From NCBI RefSeq assembly GCF_932274485.2, contig NC_065883.2, positions 76,600,839 to 76,664,838 on the forward strand: a DNA stretch of 64,000 nucleotides. The letters run 5' to 3'. How positions within the stretch are numbered: the stretch's first letter is position 1; every line of letters begins with the position of its first letter. The notes beneath the pieces were generated by a model. The model had not been told where the DNA came from. It did not search any database and saw only the letters and a list, made by a program, of their open reading frames with translations. Made by a program: the position numbers and the translations under genes. Below are positions 1 to 11,300 of the stretch, in pieces. This DNA is from Patella vulgata (Eukaryota > Mollusca > Gastropoda > Patellidae).

Positions 1-92
1 GATGTACAATATCTGATATCACACGCCGTTATCATATCAATACCACCGCCAACACATGCGTTATGTATAGCAACAATCACTGGTTTACTACA
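1..92 (-). CDS. ECH1: ECH1 exon, GGG oxyanion-hole segment (runs off left edge)
   Basis: Acceptor ATATTTTACAG precedes TGT AGT AAA, giving CSKPVIVAIHNACVGGG then IDMITACDIRYCT. Frame 0 follows on from the previous exon, which ends in GAA AAG. The exon continues left of the window. Confidence 0.93.
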
Positions 93-3000
93 CTGTAAAA
101 TATAAAAACAATCACTGTAAAATATAACAGCAATCACTGCAAAATACAACAGCAATCGTAACAATCACTGTAAAATATAACACCAATCACTGTAAATAAT
201 AACAGCAATCACTGCAAAATATAACAGCAATCACTGTAAAATATAACAGCAATCACTGTAAAATATAACAGCAATCACTGCAAAATATAACAGCAATCAC
301 TGCAAAATATAACAGCAATCACTGTAAAATATAACAACAATCACTGTAAAAAATAACAGCAATCACTGTAAATAACAACAATCACTGCAAAATATAACAA
401 CAATCACTGTAAAATATAACAGCAATCACTGTAAATAATAACAGCAATCACTGTAAAATATAACAGCAATCACTGTAAAATATAACAGCAATCACTGTAA
501 AATATAACAACAATCACTGTAAAATATAACAGCAATCACTGCAAAATATAACAACAATCACTGTAAAATATAACAACAATCACTGTAAAATATAACAACA
601 ATCACTGCAAAATATAACAACAATCACTGCAAAATATAACAACAATCACTGTAAAAGATAGTTTTTATGGCAGCATGATTTCTTTATCAAGAATAATTCT
701 CATTCTTTGGTTGTTTAAATATCTAAAATCTAAAATATAGGTATAATCATCATGCAGTTTAAAATTTACTTTCTTATGACTTATTTTTTGCAGTAAAATG
801 AAATGAAATGGCGTTTATCCTCCTATTGTTCTTATCCGACGGGGCTAATTAAGACAGGCGTACACCATACAGTGTGCTACTCTTATATCGAATTCCAACT
901 GTCAAGGGATCTTTTACGTGCATGCCAATGTGTACACAAGACCTTGGTTTTTCATCCCATCTGAAAGACTAGACAGCTGTCCATCCTGCACCAATGACAA
1001 GGGGAAACCACGCTGGAAACTCCGGATGAACTCTCTCGGCCAATGGCACAACCTATTTTTTTGCAGTCTGGCAATGTGTCAAAAGGCCTAAACCATGTAA
1101 ATAGGACAAAAGCAGAGCTATTAAAATGGGGGGGAGGAGGAGAGGGATGGGATTTAACATCTGCTCAACTCTAAGCCGGTCATTCCACGACTAACATGAT
1201 ATCAATCTTTATATCCAGCATGATCAAAGCCTACACATAAACCATTTAGCCACCCACCCCTGATGAAAGAACTTAGGATCTAAAGCAGTACAGCCACCCA
1301 CCCTCCCACTCTCAAATGGATAATGTTGGGTGATCTCACCTTTTCAATGACTGTAAATGTTTCTTGGTAAGCACGAATCAGTTTTCTAAAAATAAAAGCT
1401 TTCCGACTGACATCTGTATCTGACTGCATGATCTGAATTCCATCAAAATCCATCAAATCCAATCCTGAAATATGCGGTAGAGCCTACTCATGTTTGCATT
1501 AAATATTAAATAAGTATTAAAAAAAAGTAATTTTCTCAGCCAACCAGTGGCAGCGCCAGCCGTCGGTGATTGGAGGGGAAAAGCTGGGGCAAAGTCCAAG
1601 GTTAAGGGGGCAAAGGCACGAGCTTCAATTAGGGGTAGGGGGCCTCCCCCAGAAAATTTTGAAAAACAGGTTGCCGGAAAAGCAGTCTGGCAGTATTTCA
1701 GGCACTGATCGATGAGGTAAAGTGTCAAACGAACGGACTTGCGAATCACGACGAAGCCCACTTACGAGCGTCAAAGTAGGGAGTCCTCCCCCAGAAAATT
1801 TTGAAAAATAGACTGCCGGAAATGCTGTCTTACAGTATTCTGTCAGGCACCGATCGTCGAGATAAATAGATCTGCCCAGATACCGTTCGTCGCCTGTTCA
1901 CTAGTTTATCCGACTAGAGAACAAAATGTCAAACGAACGGACTTGCGAACCTCAAGAGAGAGAGAGAGAAATGGGGTTTAGCGTCCACTCGACACAAACT
2001 AGGTCATATTTCGGGACTAACATGGTTTAATTTTATTTCAATAATTCGCTTGTGCGTAGGGGTCTTTAGCAGTGGGAGAAAACCCATGAGGTTGGACAGG
2101 CGACCCTACGCCTTGTCACGTACAACCGAGAATCGAAACCATGCCAGTTGACTCAATGACAGACCTTATGATACAATGTGCACAATGGCCATCCAACCCC
2201 CCTCCTTGTCACGTAAAAGCTGGGAATCCAAACCATGCCACTGAAGCCAACAGGGGGGGTTGGATGGCCGAATAGTTAGCCTGTGCACGCTGTATCATAA
2301 GGTCATCATTGAGTCAACTAGCTTGGTTTCGATTCCCTGGTTGTATGTGACAAGGAGTAGAGTCACCCGTCCAACCTTGTGGGTTGTCTCCGGGTCCTCC
2401 GGTTTCCTACCACTGCTAGAGACCCCTACGCCCAAGCATATTATTGAAATAAAATTGAACCATATGTTAGTCCCGAAATGACCTAGTTTGTGTTGAGTGG
2501 ACGTTAAACCCCATTTCTTTCTCTTTCTTTTCCTAGCTAGCATTTTACTCACTGAGTCACTGCGGCTGGGTTTTATTCTACGACAAAACAAGACCCTACT
2601 CATTGTATCCTCCAAGTGGGGAATCTAATCCACACCACTTGACTCATTTACAGACCTTACAATCTAAAGCGAATGTCTCAGATCATTCGGCCATCAAACC
2701 CTCCTAAAATGAATGGAGAAAGAGATTTATTGGAATTTTAGTACGAGCCAAAAAGAATTCCCATGATATAAGCAATATGAAGTATTTCTAAACTGGAGGC
2801 ACCCTATGACAGAACAATCTAGGTGTCACCAGATATACATACAATCACACACCACATAACACCCCTGCTACAAACAATCACACAGCACACCACATCACAC
2901 AGTACACCACATCACACCCCTGCTACAAACAATTACACCACATCACATCCCTGCTACAAACAATCACATACCACATTACCCCCGGATACATACAATCACA

Positions 3001-4954
3001 CAGCACACCACACCCCTGCTACATACAATCACACAGCACACCACATTGCACCGTACCCCTGCTACATGTACATACAAGCACACGACATTACACCCCTGCT
3101 ACATACAAGCACATGACATTACACCCCTGCTACATACAAGCACACAACATTACACCCCTGCTACATACAAGCACACGACATTACACCCCTGCTACATACA
3201 AGCACACGACATTACACCCCTGCTACATACAAGCACACAACATTACACCCCTGCTACACACAAGCACACGACATTACACCCCTGCTACACACAAGCACAC
3301 GCCATTACACCCCTGCTACATACAATCACACAGAACACCTATTTACACCCCTGCGACATACGATAACACCTCATTACATCCCTGCTACATACAATTGCAC
3401 ATCACATTGCACCCCTGCTACATACAACCACACAGCACACCACATCAAGCCTCTGCTACATACAATCACACAGCACACCACATCACACCCCTAATGGGGA
3501 GTATATCTCACCTGCTGTAAAGATTTTTCCTGCTCCTGTTAGCACGACAGCCCTACAATCACTATCTTCTGATATCTGGTTAAAACAGCCGACCATTTCC
3601 CTTTAAAATATAAAAACAGATTATAATCGTCTTCTATAATAATATCCTATAACTATTTTTATACTGGGACATAACGAAAGCCCATCAGATTATAATCGTC
3701 TTCTATAATAATATCCTATAACTACAGGTATATACCTTTTATTTACATGTGTATACTGAGACATAAAGAGAATGGGGTTTATGTCCACTTGACACCAGCT
3801 AGTTCATTTCGGGACCAACATATGGTTCAATTTTATTTCAATAATTTGCTTGTGCGTAGTGGTCTTTAGCAGTTGGAGGAAAGCGGAGGACCCAGAGAAA
3901 ACCCATGAGGTTGGAAAGGCGATCCAACCAGGGAATCGAAACCATGCTAATTGACTCAATGACAGACCTTATGATGCAGCACGCACACACCAACCATTCG
4001 GCCATCCAACCCCCCCCCCCCCAACACTGAGACATAATGAAAACACATCACTGATTTGACTGGCAGTGGCGACCAGAAACAATGCAGCTGAAATATAATT
4101 TTTGTCAAGATCTTAGGCCGAACATCTACTAACACAAATTATGTAGCAACCCATGGAAGGTAAGAACAAGGGATTAAATAATTAGACGTCAGTAACACAT
4201 TCATTTTTCTAACGTTAAGCTGTCTGAGTCCGGCACCAGCGAAAAGTGTCAGCCCTGATAAACCCATGTGGACCCCTGACAGGTACGATCATGCAGATCC
4301 TGTCCAGAAAGCCAGGATTAGAGCCTGAAGCTAACTTGCTAATTTCACCATATTTTCTCTGTTACAATAAGGAGGAAGTGGTTCAATCTGATTAAAACAC
4401 AGATCCTATTGCGTTTCGTTTTTTATAGTTCAAAATTTCGTTTTACTTGTCTTTACTACACTAGGATCTGAAAGAGTTGTTATATTACCGGTGTTTTGGT
4501 TGAAGTGAGGGATTAGCCAATGAAACGGTCTGTTACGGTGACTCCTTGGCGTGTCATGCACAAAACTGTGGGTGAACCACTTGAAATGTCAACGCTGATT
4601 GATTAATCAATGTCTGATGTCATAGGGTCAAAAGCCACTTGTAGACCTCTGACACGACCTCCCACTACAACTTGTCAGACCTTCATGTAGTGTAGGCCAT
4701 CGAAAGTATAAAAAAAATGAAACGAAATATAGATCTGTATTCTAATCAGATTGGAAGTGGCTAAAACTGATGTTAATGAAATTTTAAATCTAACCGCCAG
4801 AAAGCCTTGTTCATGGCATTCCTCTTCTCTGGTCTGTTCAACTCAACTTGGATGACATTTTCTCTCGGTTTCGTTACTTTTAATGTTTCAAAATTATAGG
4901 TGGATGAGCTACACGATCTTTTGGTAATATTGGACATAATAGGAGATGACAATC
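1..4954 (-). CDS. ECH1: ECH1, delta(3,5)-delta(2,4)-dienoyl-CoA isomerase (partial, 4 exons in window)
   Basis: Crotonase-superfamily enzyme that isomerises 3,5-dienoyl-CoA to 2,4-dienoyl-CoA during beta-oxidation of unsaturated fatty acids; family members act in mitochondria and peroxisomes. Four minus-strand exons (4954-4795, 3600-3512, 1464-1340, 92-1) join with compatible phases. They read LKVTKPRENVIQVELNRP, KRNAMNKAFWREMV, CRAVVLTGAGKIFTAGLDLM, then CSKPVIVAIHNACVGGG and IDMITACDIRYCT, matching animal ECH1 block by block, including the AGxDLM and GGG oxyanion-hole segments. The 3' part lies left of the window. The start is unresolved: an acceptor at 4955-4956 implies an upstream exon, but the in-frame ATG in MSNITKRSCSSS could be the true start with a 5'UTR intron. 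It lies downstream of, and on the same strand as, KMT2C/D. No breaks seen. Identity is certain; exact ends are not. Confidence 0.92.
96..655 (-). repeat. 22-bp minisatellite made of ECH1 acceptor copies
   Basis: About 26 tandem copies of a 21-22 bp unit fill the intron directly upstream (minus sense) of the ECH1 exon ending at 92. On the minus strand each unit contains ATATTTTACAGTG, identical to the real 3' splice site, fused to CAGTGATTG, which also occurs inside the exon at 74-82. Confidence 0.95.
796..1053 (-). mobile_element. SINE family B copy, diverged
   Basis: Begins with (GAAAT)n and a diverged form of the shared tail, followed by the family-B body; the tRNA-like head is truncated near 1053. 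The family is described at 15688-16063. Confidence 0.75.
1340..1464 (-). CDS. ECH1: ECH1 exon, AGLDLM segment
   Basis: Acceptor TTTCAG at 1465-1470, donor GTGAGATC below 1340. It encodes GLDLMDFDGIQIMQS, then RKAFIFRKLIRAYQETFTVI and EK, matching the helix before the CoA pocket. Phase: two bases complete Gly; it ends in frame 0. Confidence 0.94.
1636..1951. repeat. Diverged tandem duplication in ECH1 intron
   Basis: Two copies (about 1636-1746 and 1779-1951) share CTCCCCCAGAAAATTTTGAA at one end and GTCAAACGAACGGACTTGCG at the other. No coding potential recognised. Confidence 0.75.
1955..2202 (-). mobile_element. SINE family A copy
   Basis: (GA)n tract, shared tail, body, and the truncated head GGCCATCCAACCCCCC at the right end. 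Faces the plus-oriented copy at 2253-2532, forming an inverted pair. Confidence 0.85.
2253..2532 (+). mobile_element. SINE family A copy, plus orientation
   Basis: Starts with the tRNA-like head GGTTGGATGGCCGAATAG, has box-B-like GGTTTCGATTCCC, and ends at the shared tail plus a TTTC/TCTC run. One of only three plus-oriented copies. Confidence 0.88.
2823..3505. repeat. 28-30 bp minisatellite in ECH1 intron
   Basis: About 22 copies of a unit built on ACACCCCTGCTACATACAA. It starts a few bases inside the intron beside the ECH1 donor at 3511. Overlapping open frames (Thr/His/Pro/Tyr repeats) are a by-product of the repeat. Confidence 0.95.
3512..3600 (-). CDS. ECH1: ECH1 exon, TGAGKIFTA segment
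   Basis: Acceptor TTTTAAAG, donor GTGAGATA. Encodes EMVGCFNQISEDSDCRAVV then LTGAGKIFTA, homologous to the strand-loop that forms the first oxyanion hole. One base completes Arg of the previous exon and one base starts Gly of the next. Confidence 0.93.
3611..3724. repeat. 38-bp direct repeat pair
   Basis: Two near-identical copies beginning CAGATTATAATCGTCTTCTA, about 74 bp apart, in an ECH1 intron. Function unknown. Confidence 0.8.
3764..4022 (-). mobile_element. SINE family A copy
   Basis: Shared tail at the left, tRNA-like head plus C-run at the right. From 4023 to 4386 I see nothing further. Confidence 0.85.
4387..4755. mobile_element. MITE family C, near complete
   Basis: Terminal inverted repeats of about 35-40 bp begin ATCTGATTAAAACACAGATC and end with the imperfect complement. 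No coding capacity. Other copies lie near 19.7, 23.6, 35.0, 40.4 and 54.7 kb. Confidence 0.8.
4795..4954 (-). CDS. ECH1: ECH1 exon, N-terminal LNRPEKRNAMN segment
   Basis: Donor CG|GTTAGA, acceptor TTTATTTCAG. Encodes GLSSPIMSNITKRSCSSS, YNFETLKVTKPRENVIQVEL, NRPEKRNAMNKAFW. LNRP-KRNAMN is the family N-terminal signature. The Ser/Lys/Arg stretch after the internal Met resembles a short targeting presequence (inference). Confidence 0.9.
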
Positions 4955-5009
4955 CTGAAATAAAACAAGTCCTTTTAATACACCATATCGTTGAAGTGGT
5001 TTCTGGCTG

Positions 5010-5165
5010 GGATGGAAGGAATGGAATGGAATGGAGTGGAAGGGATAAGATAGAATGGAATGAATGGATGGAATGGGAAGGCATGGTAGGGCTGGGAAGG
5101 CATGGTAGGGGATGGAATGGAATAGGAAGGGATGGAAGGACTGGGATGGGATGGAAAGGGATTCA
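5010..5165. repeat. Degenerate GGAAT-rich simple repeat
   Basis: Runs of GGAATGGAAT, GGGATGG and related words. It keeps three minus-strand frames open by chance, so those Ser/His/Pro-rich ORFs are not genes. Confidence 0.85.
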
Positions 5166-5471
5166 AGATCTTCATTGATCAACAACCCAACACGGTACTT
5201 AAGTCATTTTAAGACCAACATATTGTAATTTCTTTTGGTTTATGTAATGAAAGACGGGAGAATTTTGTCCAGGCAGCACACAAAGGGCAGCAATGTCTCT
5301 GACTGTCATACCAGCCAAGGGCAGCAATGTCTCTGGTCAGTAACAACCCTGCACATAAATAAAACCTTGGCCTAGCAACAATGCATACCCATAGCGCATG
5401 ACGTTACTGACTCAGTGTACGATATGCATTATGTAAGTAGTGCAAGTAGCTAAAGTTGTTTTTTTTTTTTA
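5166..5471. other. Intergenic, no gene seen
   Basis: Contains a duplicated AGGGCAGCAATGTCTCTG (near 5285 and 5320). An undetected first ECH1 exon or promoter could lie here; I could not identify one. Confidence 0.5.
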
Positions 5472-5555
5472 GCATGCCACGGCAGCTGAACAAACTGACG
5501 TCATGGGCTGGAATCGGCCCGCGGGCCGTAGTTTGGTGTCCCCCGATTTAAATAA
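5472..5555. mobile_element. hAT-type terminal fragment
   Basis: GGCCCGCGGGCCGTAGTTTG followed by a CCCC run resembles the terminal sequence of non-autonomous hAT elements found across animals. Only one end is visible. Confidence 0.5.
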
Positions 5556-5714
5556 ATAGCCAATGCCATATTTTGGTCTCGAGATATTTTGAGTTGAAAC
5601 ATTCAGACAAATATGTAAAATATACAACAGTATAACTAGTATAAGAACTGACATTGATGAAAAGAAAGTGGAAAGATGCATTAATACAAAAATTACATAG
5701 GACTCTAGTAGAAA

Positions 5715-5965
5715 ATACAATAAAATGGACTTTGCCCTGGGGGTAAAAATGGTTCAGCATAATAATCCATTCAATAGCCTAATTATACCAAATGGACTTT
5801 GCCCTTCACACTCCACAGGGCTTCAGTTTCTATGTGTATATAGGTAGTTGGCTTACCTAATACAGTCAGTTTTATAATTCTGATCCATAATAAAATACCA
5901 AATGGACTTTGCCCTTTGGTTTCTAGACAGTCAGTTTTATAATTCTGATTCATAAAATACCAAAT
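5715..5965. repeat. Short dispersed direct repeats
   Basis: Four to five copies of AAATGGACTTTGCCC, plus two of CAGTCAGTTTTATAATTCTG. Confidence 0.75.
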
Positions 5966-6894
5966 GGGGATCGTTTTTATATAATTGCTTATTCATCAAC
6001 TTATCAAATTCAATCAACTTGTTGTGATCAAAAACTGAAGTCTTAGAATTTGAATAAAAATAATAACTATCGTCATTATTTAGTGATCTGTATTGTTAAA
6101 AATTATTTTTTCAGCCAGAATTAGAAACTATTATTTAATTGCAATATAAATAAAATATCAATTAATTAATTACCCTTGAAAACTGCACGCAAAGATGTGT
6201 TCATAATAGATTATATACAAGTTACCAACCAATGTGAATGACTTGGTTGAAACACTACTTTCACTTCAAAACTTAGAGTTATCCCCCCGTTACAGTCTCA
6301 AGCCAAGAATGTGTAATTGAATTTCATTGGTTGTTAGAAGTATCTAGGGGCGTGTTTAATAAAGATCCCTTTAGGCTTTCAAAGATTTTGTCCCCTTGGA
6401 CGAATTCACCCGAACTAAATTCAGACAATTAATTAACTTTACAGCATAGTTGCTTTTCCATCTCAAATAATGTATTTTTCCTGGACTTCGCCAAAAAGAG
6501 AGCGTATCCAGGAATTTTGTGTCTTTATAGATTGATAAATTTTATTACATAATAGGCCTACCCCCTTTTCGGGCAGCATGTAAATTATACATTACACAGT
6601 CAAGTGTATTAATACATTATAAAAGTGGATGAAAAATACATGTACACACAAAACATAAATGGATCAAAAATATATAAAAAGTGGATGAACATTTCATAAA
6701 AGTGGATGAAATGTACATTTATATACATTGAGTGAGCAGGCCTGTGTACAAAATATAAACCAAAGTTTTGAATATATGTCACAGTCGCTTGAACTAAACT
6801 TGAAGATGTCTTAAATTGTTGGTTATTTTATTTTTTGGGGTTTATATAGAAGTGGGTGCCACATCCCTTATTTTGAAAGCATGGATATTGCACA
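5966..6894. other. AT-rich intergenic, nothing recognised
   Basis: No ORF, tRNA or known element recognised. AAAGTGGATGA recurs about three times between 6622 and 6710. Confidence 0.5.
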
Positions 6895-7145
6895 AAGTTG
6901 CTGAGTGTTTTTGCCAGAGCAATTAACGGCGGACTAAACATGTTTTCGATTGGGTCTCAAATGCCCCATGGCATAAACAATTGTCTTGCGGAGTTCCTCA
7001 TAGCGGTTGGCCTCAATGAGAAAATGGTACTCATTTTCAACTTTCTGTTGAGGGCAGTTTGTGCAAAACCGCAGATGTGCAGGTATATTCTTGTAACGCC
7101 CTCTCTCTATTTTAAAGAGACAATAACACTCTTGCTGGCTTGAAA
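6895..7145 (-). mobile_element. LINE C-terminal fragment (zinc-knuckle region)
   Basis: Read on minus it gives IPAHLRFCTNCPQQKVENEY then HFLIEANRYEELRKT, the Cys-x2-Cys...His segment at the C-terminus of many animal LINE polymerases (CxxC, ExExHFL, YxxLR). Isolated remnant, separated by about 290 bp from a related piece at 7435-7668. Confidence 0.75.
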
Positions 7146-7434
7146 GCTCCAGAAAATAATATCTCTATCTAAATACCGTACTAGATGTTTAAGTGTCCTA
7201 CCTGTTGTGTAAATTATCCATTACATCCTATTTTACCTGTCCAGAGGGTTCGAAAATATTTTTAAATCGAAGTTTCATTTGAAAAGGTTTACGTTAGACG
7301 TTTCAAGCCATTATGTTGAATTTTTCAAAATTTTTGAATAAGGTGTGTTAAGATGAAATTTGTATCATCAATTAATTGAAATATTCTAAAATAGTACAAT
7401 TTGTTGACCAGAATAAAGATTGGGACATATTCAG

Positions 7435-7668
7435 TTACAACAAGAGTGGTATTGAGCCTTTAAGGGAATGTGTGCTTAGTCTAAGGCGGGACATGGCGGT
7501 TTTAGTTTTAAGATTTTTAACAACTTGCAGGTATGGCACCGTAGCATTGACATTCTTTTTAAGCCTATAAAATGTTTTTAGTTTCTGGGTATCTGAAGAG
7601 CATAGATTAGTATAAACTTCATCGAATTTGTTTTCAAGGCATTTAGTAATTTTCCATTCCAAAATCAT
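7435..7668 (-). mobile_element. LINE fragment upstream of zinc knuckle
   Basis: Encodes NLKTKTAMSRLRLSTHSLKG, matching the LxxxR-xSxHxL motif that precedes the zinc knuckle in these LINEs; same strand as, and probably once continuous with, 6895-7145. Confidence 0.65.
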
Positions 7669-7693
7669 CTATCGATGAAATATGAAATTAAAA

Positions 7694-7965
7694 CCCATTC
7701 CGTGAAATCATCATTGATGAAATTAATAAAGGAACATCCATATCTGAGTTACGTTTCGCATTTAATAATCTCCAATGCAATAAGTCCAATGGACCCGATC
7801 TTATGCTCAATGAAATGCTCATGCCATCACGCGAAATCATGATCGATCAGTATTTAAAACTTTTTAATTTAATCTTATCGTCTATAATTCCTGAAATATA
7901 GCAATAATTACAGGGGAATAGCCCTTGCTAGTTGTTTGAGTAAATGCTTCTTATTAATCTGTTTC
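7694..7965 (+). mobile_element. LINE reverse-transcriptase fragment, opposite strand
   Basis: SELRFAFNNLQCNKSNGPD then LMLNEML matches the RT block L..K..GPD...NEML. After a gap NYRGIALASCLSKCFLL matches the NYRGI block. It is degraded, with the linking segment missing, and lies head to head with the fragments at 6895-7668. Confidence 0.8.
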
Positions 7966-8335
7966 ACAGAGAATTACGAAAGTATTCTAATATCTCTGTA
8001 AAAGATGACTACCTTCTGCGCGTGACGTCTCATATGCAGCGTCAATCATAGGCTTAATGGGGCGTGCATTGTTTACATATGACCTTACTGGTTCGGGCGG
8101 AATGGAGCCTTTTACTCATTTTTATACCCATTTACACTAAATAGGAAATAATTTTTACCTACAAATACGTCAAACGTCTTTATTTATTTTTCTCATATAT
8201 AAAAAAAATCCACCCCCCACTGGTATCGAATCCTAGACACACAGGTGTTAAGCCATTAACCCCGCCCATGCAGGTGTTAAGCCATTAGCCCCACCCCTCC
8301 CCAGGTGAAGTGAGAAACAAGGAAGACTGAATATA
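7966..8335. other. Intergenic with tRNA-like fragment
   Basis: Around 8215-8300 the minus strand contains box-B-like GGATTCGATACC and two copies of GGTTAATGGCTTAACACCTG-type sequence, suggesting an old SINE head. Low certainty; nothing else seen. Confidence 0.35.
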
Positions 8336-8365
8336 TTTATTATATTGAGGTGAGAATGGTTTATT
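8336..8365 (-). terminator. Candidate KMT2C/D polyadenylation signals
   Basis: Two AATAAA hexamers on the minus strand (8360-8365 and 8336-8341) lie where the SINE-free tract below the KMT2 stop codon ends. Many other AATAAA words occur upstream, so placement is inference. Confidence 0.35.
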
Positions 8366-11300
8366 TACATGTTTTTAGTTCAACTGTTTTACACACTCTA
8401 TATATGGTAAACACGACACAAACAAATATATATATATAAACAAATAAACATAGTAACTATAGTAACAACAAGGACATTATTATTATTATAATTGGCACCA
8501 AGAGATCTAGAAGTTGGAGAATATTCCCAGTTGTGAACTTCAGGAATCAATATATGATCTTCCACAGGGGCCTATCATATTGGGCATCTCAAAGCTCTAA
8601 TAGGAGAGCCCAATAGAATAGGCCGTTTAAATATATGATATACAGATATAATTAGTATTTATCAATAAAATGATGGGAAATGATGTTTCTACATACAAAC
8701 TACTTGGTACTTACGTATTAATAAGATCTATATTTAAGCTCTGTTGCATAAAATATAAAAATACGCACAAGTTCAATGTAGATGCATTGTAAAATATTTT
8801 ATATACGCGTATGCATTAGTGTTTTTTTGAAGAGTTTAATAAATAGATGGCCACATGTACTTTTTATTTGATTCAGACAGAATGAATAATTTTACTGCAA
8901 ATCAAAGATCGAACCCATCCGATTCATTTTTTAATTTATTCCAAGAGAAGATAATTTCTATATGCTGCCATTTGTATGTAAAAAATTTACTGTGTAGATT
9001 TTTTATTTGGATAAAATATTCCCAATAATCTTTTTAGCGAAACCTAAAATCTCTCGACCTCGCGTCTAGATTCAAGATTTAATCTTTCTGCAATAAACTC
9101 TTGTTGTTCTGTATTCTGACGTAAAAGGATTATAAACAAACAAAAATGTGAAAACGTCCAAAGCTAAAAGCCAGAATCTATTTCTCCTTTATTGTTGAGT
9201 TATGTTCAGCGTTTAATATCTCTGTGCATATAGTTTATATGTTAAATTGCGTGTGCGTAAAATTAGAGTTATAATGTGAATATGACTGAACAATCAACGA
9301 GAAATAAACCCCTCTTACAAAATATTTAAATAATTTATAGACGATAAAACAAAATTCAGGGAATTGATCCAGAATAAATGGATAAATACCAACTATTATT
9401 ACAACTTTGTATCAATTTCAAATATCTGAAATGGATAAAATAAAGTTTTAAATTAAATTTAAATGAGAATATGAATGATTCAATATATGGGCCTGATAAC
9501 TGTTGAACAGGCCTATATATAAATGGCTACTCTACTACAAGTGGGCCTAGAAAATTAACAGGCCTGTATAACGTGTGCTGCACTGACATAGGCCTAGATA
9601 TAAATGGCTACGATAGGCCTATATAACTTGATACTATATAAAATGAGTCTAAATGTAATGGACCTATAATTAATTATCATATATGTACTGAGCTATAATT
9701 GATATTATTATATAAACCTAGTGAATATATGAACACAATGTGTATAAATTATTATTATCATATATAACTTCATGATATTATATAATATATTATAAACATA
9801 TACAAATAATCTATAACTATACCTAAATTAATCAACCTGTTTACATTCAGATATCCACCTGTTCACAATTAGATATCAACCTGTTTACAATCAGATATCC
9901 ACCTGTTTACAATCAGATATCAACCTGTTTACATTCAGATATCAACCTGTTTACATTCAGATATCAACCTGTTTACAATCAGATATCAACCTGTTTACAA
10001 AACACCATGTTTTGTTTAGTTTTTATCTTGTATTCCATTAAAATATTGATGACTGTTCATCAGTCTCATTGCTGACGTTTCAATTTGATCCAATTTTTAA
10101 AATACATTTCAAATGCCAATTTATAAAACTATAAATGTAACAATACTTATTCTTTGAAATTTTAATTGAATGGCATGCCATATTGACTGACAGGATGGTT
10201 CTGCTGTCAGTCAATTTCACGATCGGTCAATCAAGACCAGTAAAACGTGTGTGAAATGAGAAGCCTGGTTTAGACATCATCATATCATTGTAAGATAAGT
10301 TATAGATTAGAATTTCTATATTGTGAATGTTTATTATTAATAAGAGAATATGCTGATCTTCACATTGAACCTTAGAATTATGTAAAAGTTTAAATTGTAA
10401 ATGAGAAATAAGAGATTGCTGACTTTTAGGTCCCGCCTATTCAATATTTAAACGAATCTTAGAACACATCACAGGTGTATTCTTTTCTTAAACTGGTTAT
10501 GATTGGTTGTTCCATATGATTGACAGACAAGTTGCCTTCATTGATTGGATTATTCCAGATGATTGACAGATGCCTTCATTGAATTATAAAACAAAACTAT
10601 ACATAAAATTCTCTTAACAAAAAGTATTGGTTTACATTTTAAAATTGAAAGTAGCGTCATAAAACTACCATACAAAGATATACAAATCACTTAGAATTTT
10701 CAGCAGATTGACTTGATTAAATGGAATTCAAAAATCAGGAAATCAAAAAATAAATCCTCATGATTTCCCGAGCTTAAAAGTTCACTAGATCAAGTCAACG
10801 ACCAATCGAACAATCGAATTGAATTGTAAAGTTCACTAGATCAAGACAACGACCAAGGAAAGTAAATCGTAAAATAGAATTTAAATATAAGAAATTAAAC
10901 AGTGATTAACCTGCAGTGAATAAAGATAAATTACAACACCCCTTTTATATAAAATAGACTGATCTAAAACAGACTATAATCAGTACCAAATTGAAGAATA
11001 GTCCACTACTCTTTAGGGGGGGGGGGGTGTTTCACCTACGTAAATATTAAATAGTTAATTACAATATATTATATTATAAAGATGAAAAACCAACATCGCG
11101 AATCAACATTCAAAATGGACAACTGTTCGTAAATGAGATACAAAATTGAAAAAAGTTCTGTTGTATTTTACGTACAAGATACATGGACCATAAAATGTGA
11201 CAAATCTATTTACAAAAAAAAAAAAAAAACAAACAAAAAAACACACACCTCCACGTAATATTATTGCTTTGACAAAATTCTTTATGAAAAAGACTGAAAT

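Noticed and set aside
96-655. CRISPR-like array of short direct repeats
   Set aside because: Units are directly adjacent without spacers, in an animal intron; it is a minisatellite.
2823-3520. Overlapping ORFs of about 100-135 residues rich in Thr, His, Pro, Tyr
   Set aside because: They are translations of a 28-30 bp minisatellite inside an ECH1 intron.
4773-5185. Ser/His/Pro-rich minus ORFs extending the ECH1 exon upstream
   Set aside because: The extension is the GGAAT-type simple repeat; an acceptor at 4955 ends the exon.
5855-5900. Possible first ECH1 exon (ATG then donor GTAAGC near 5850)
   Set aside because: It ends in a phase that does not fit the exon at 4795-4954, and it lies in a local repeat.
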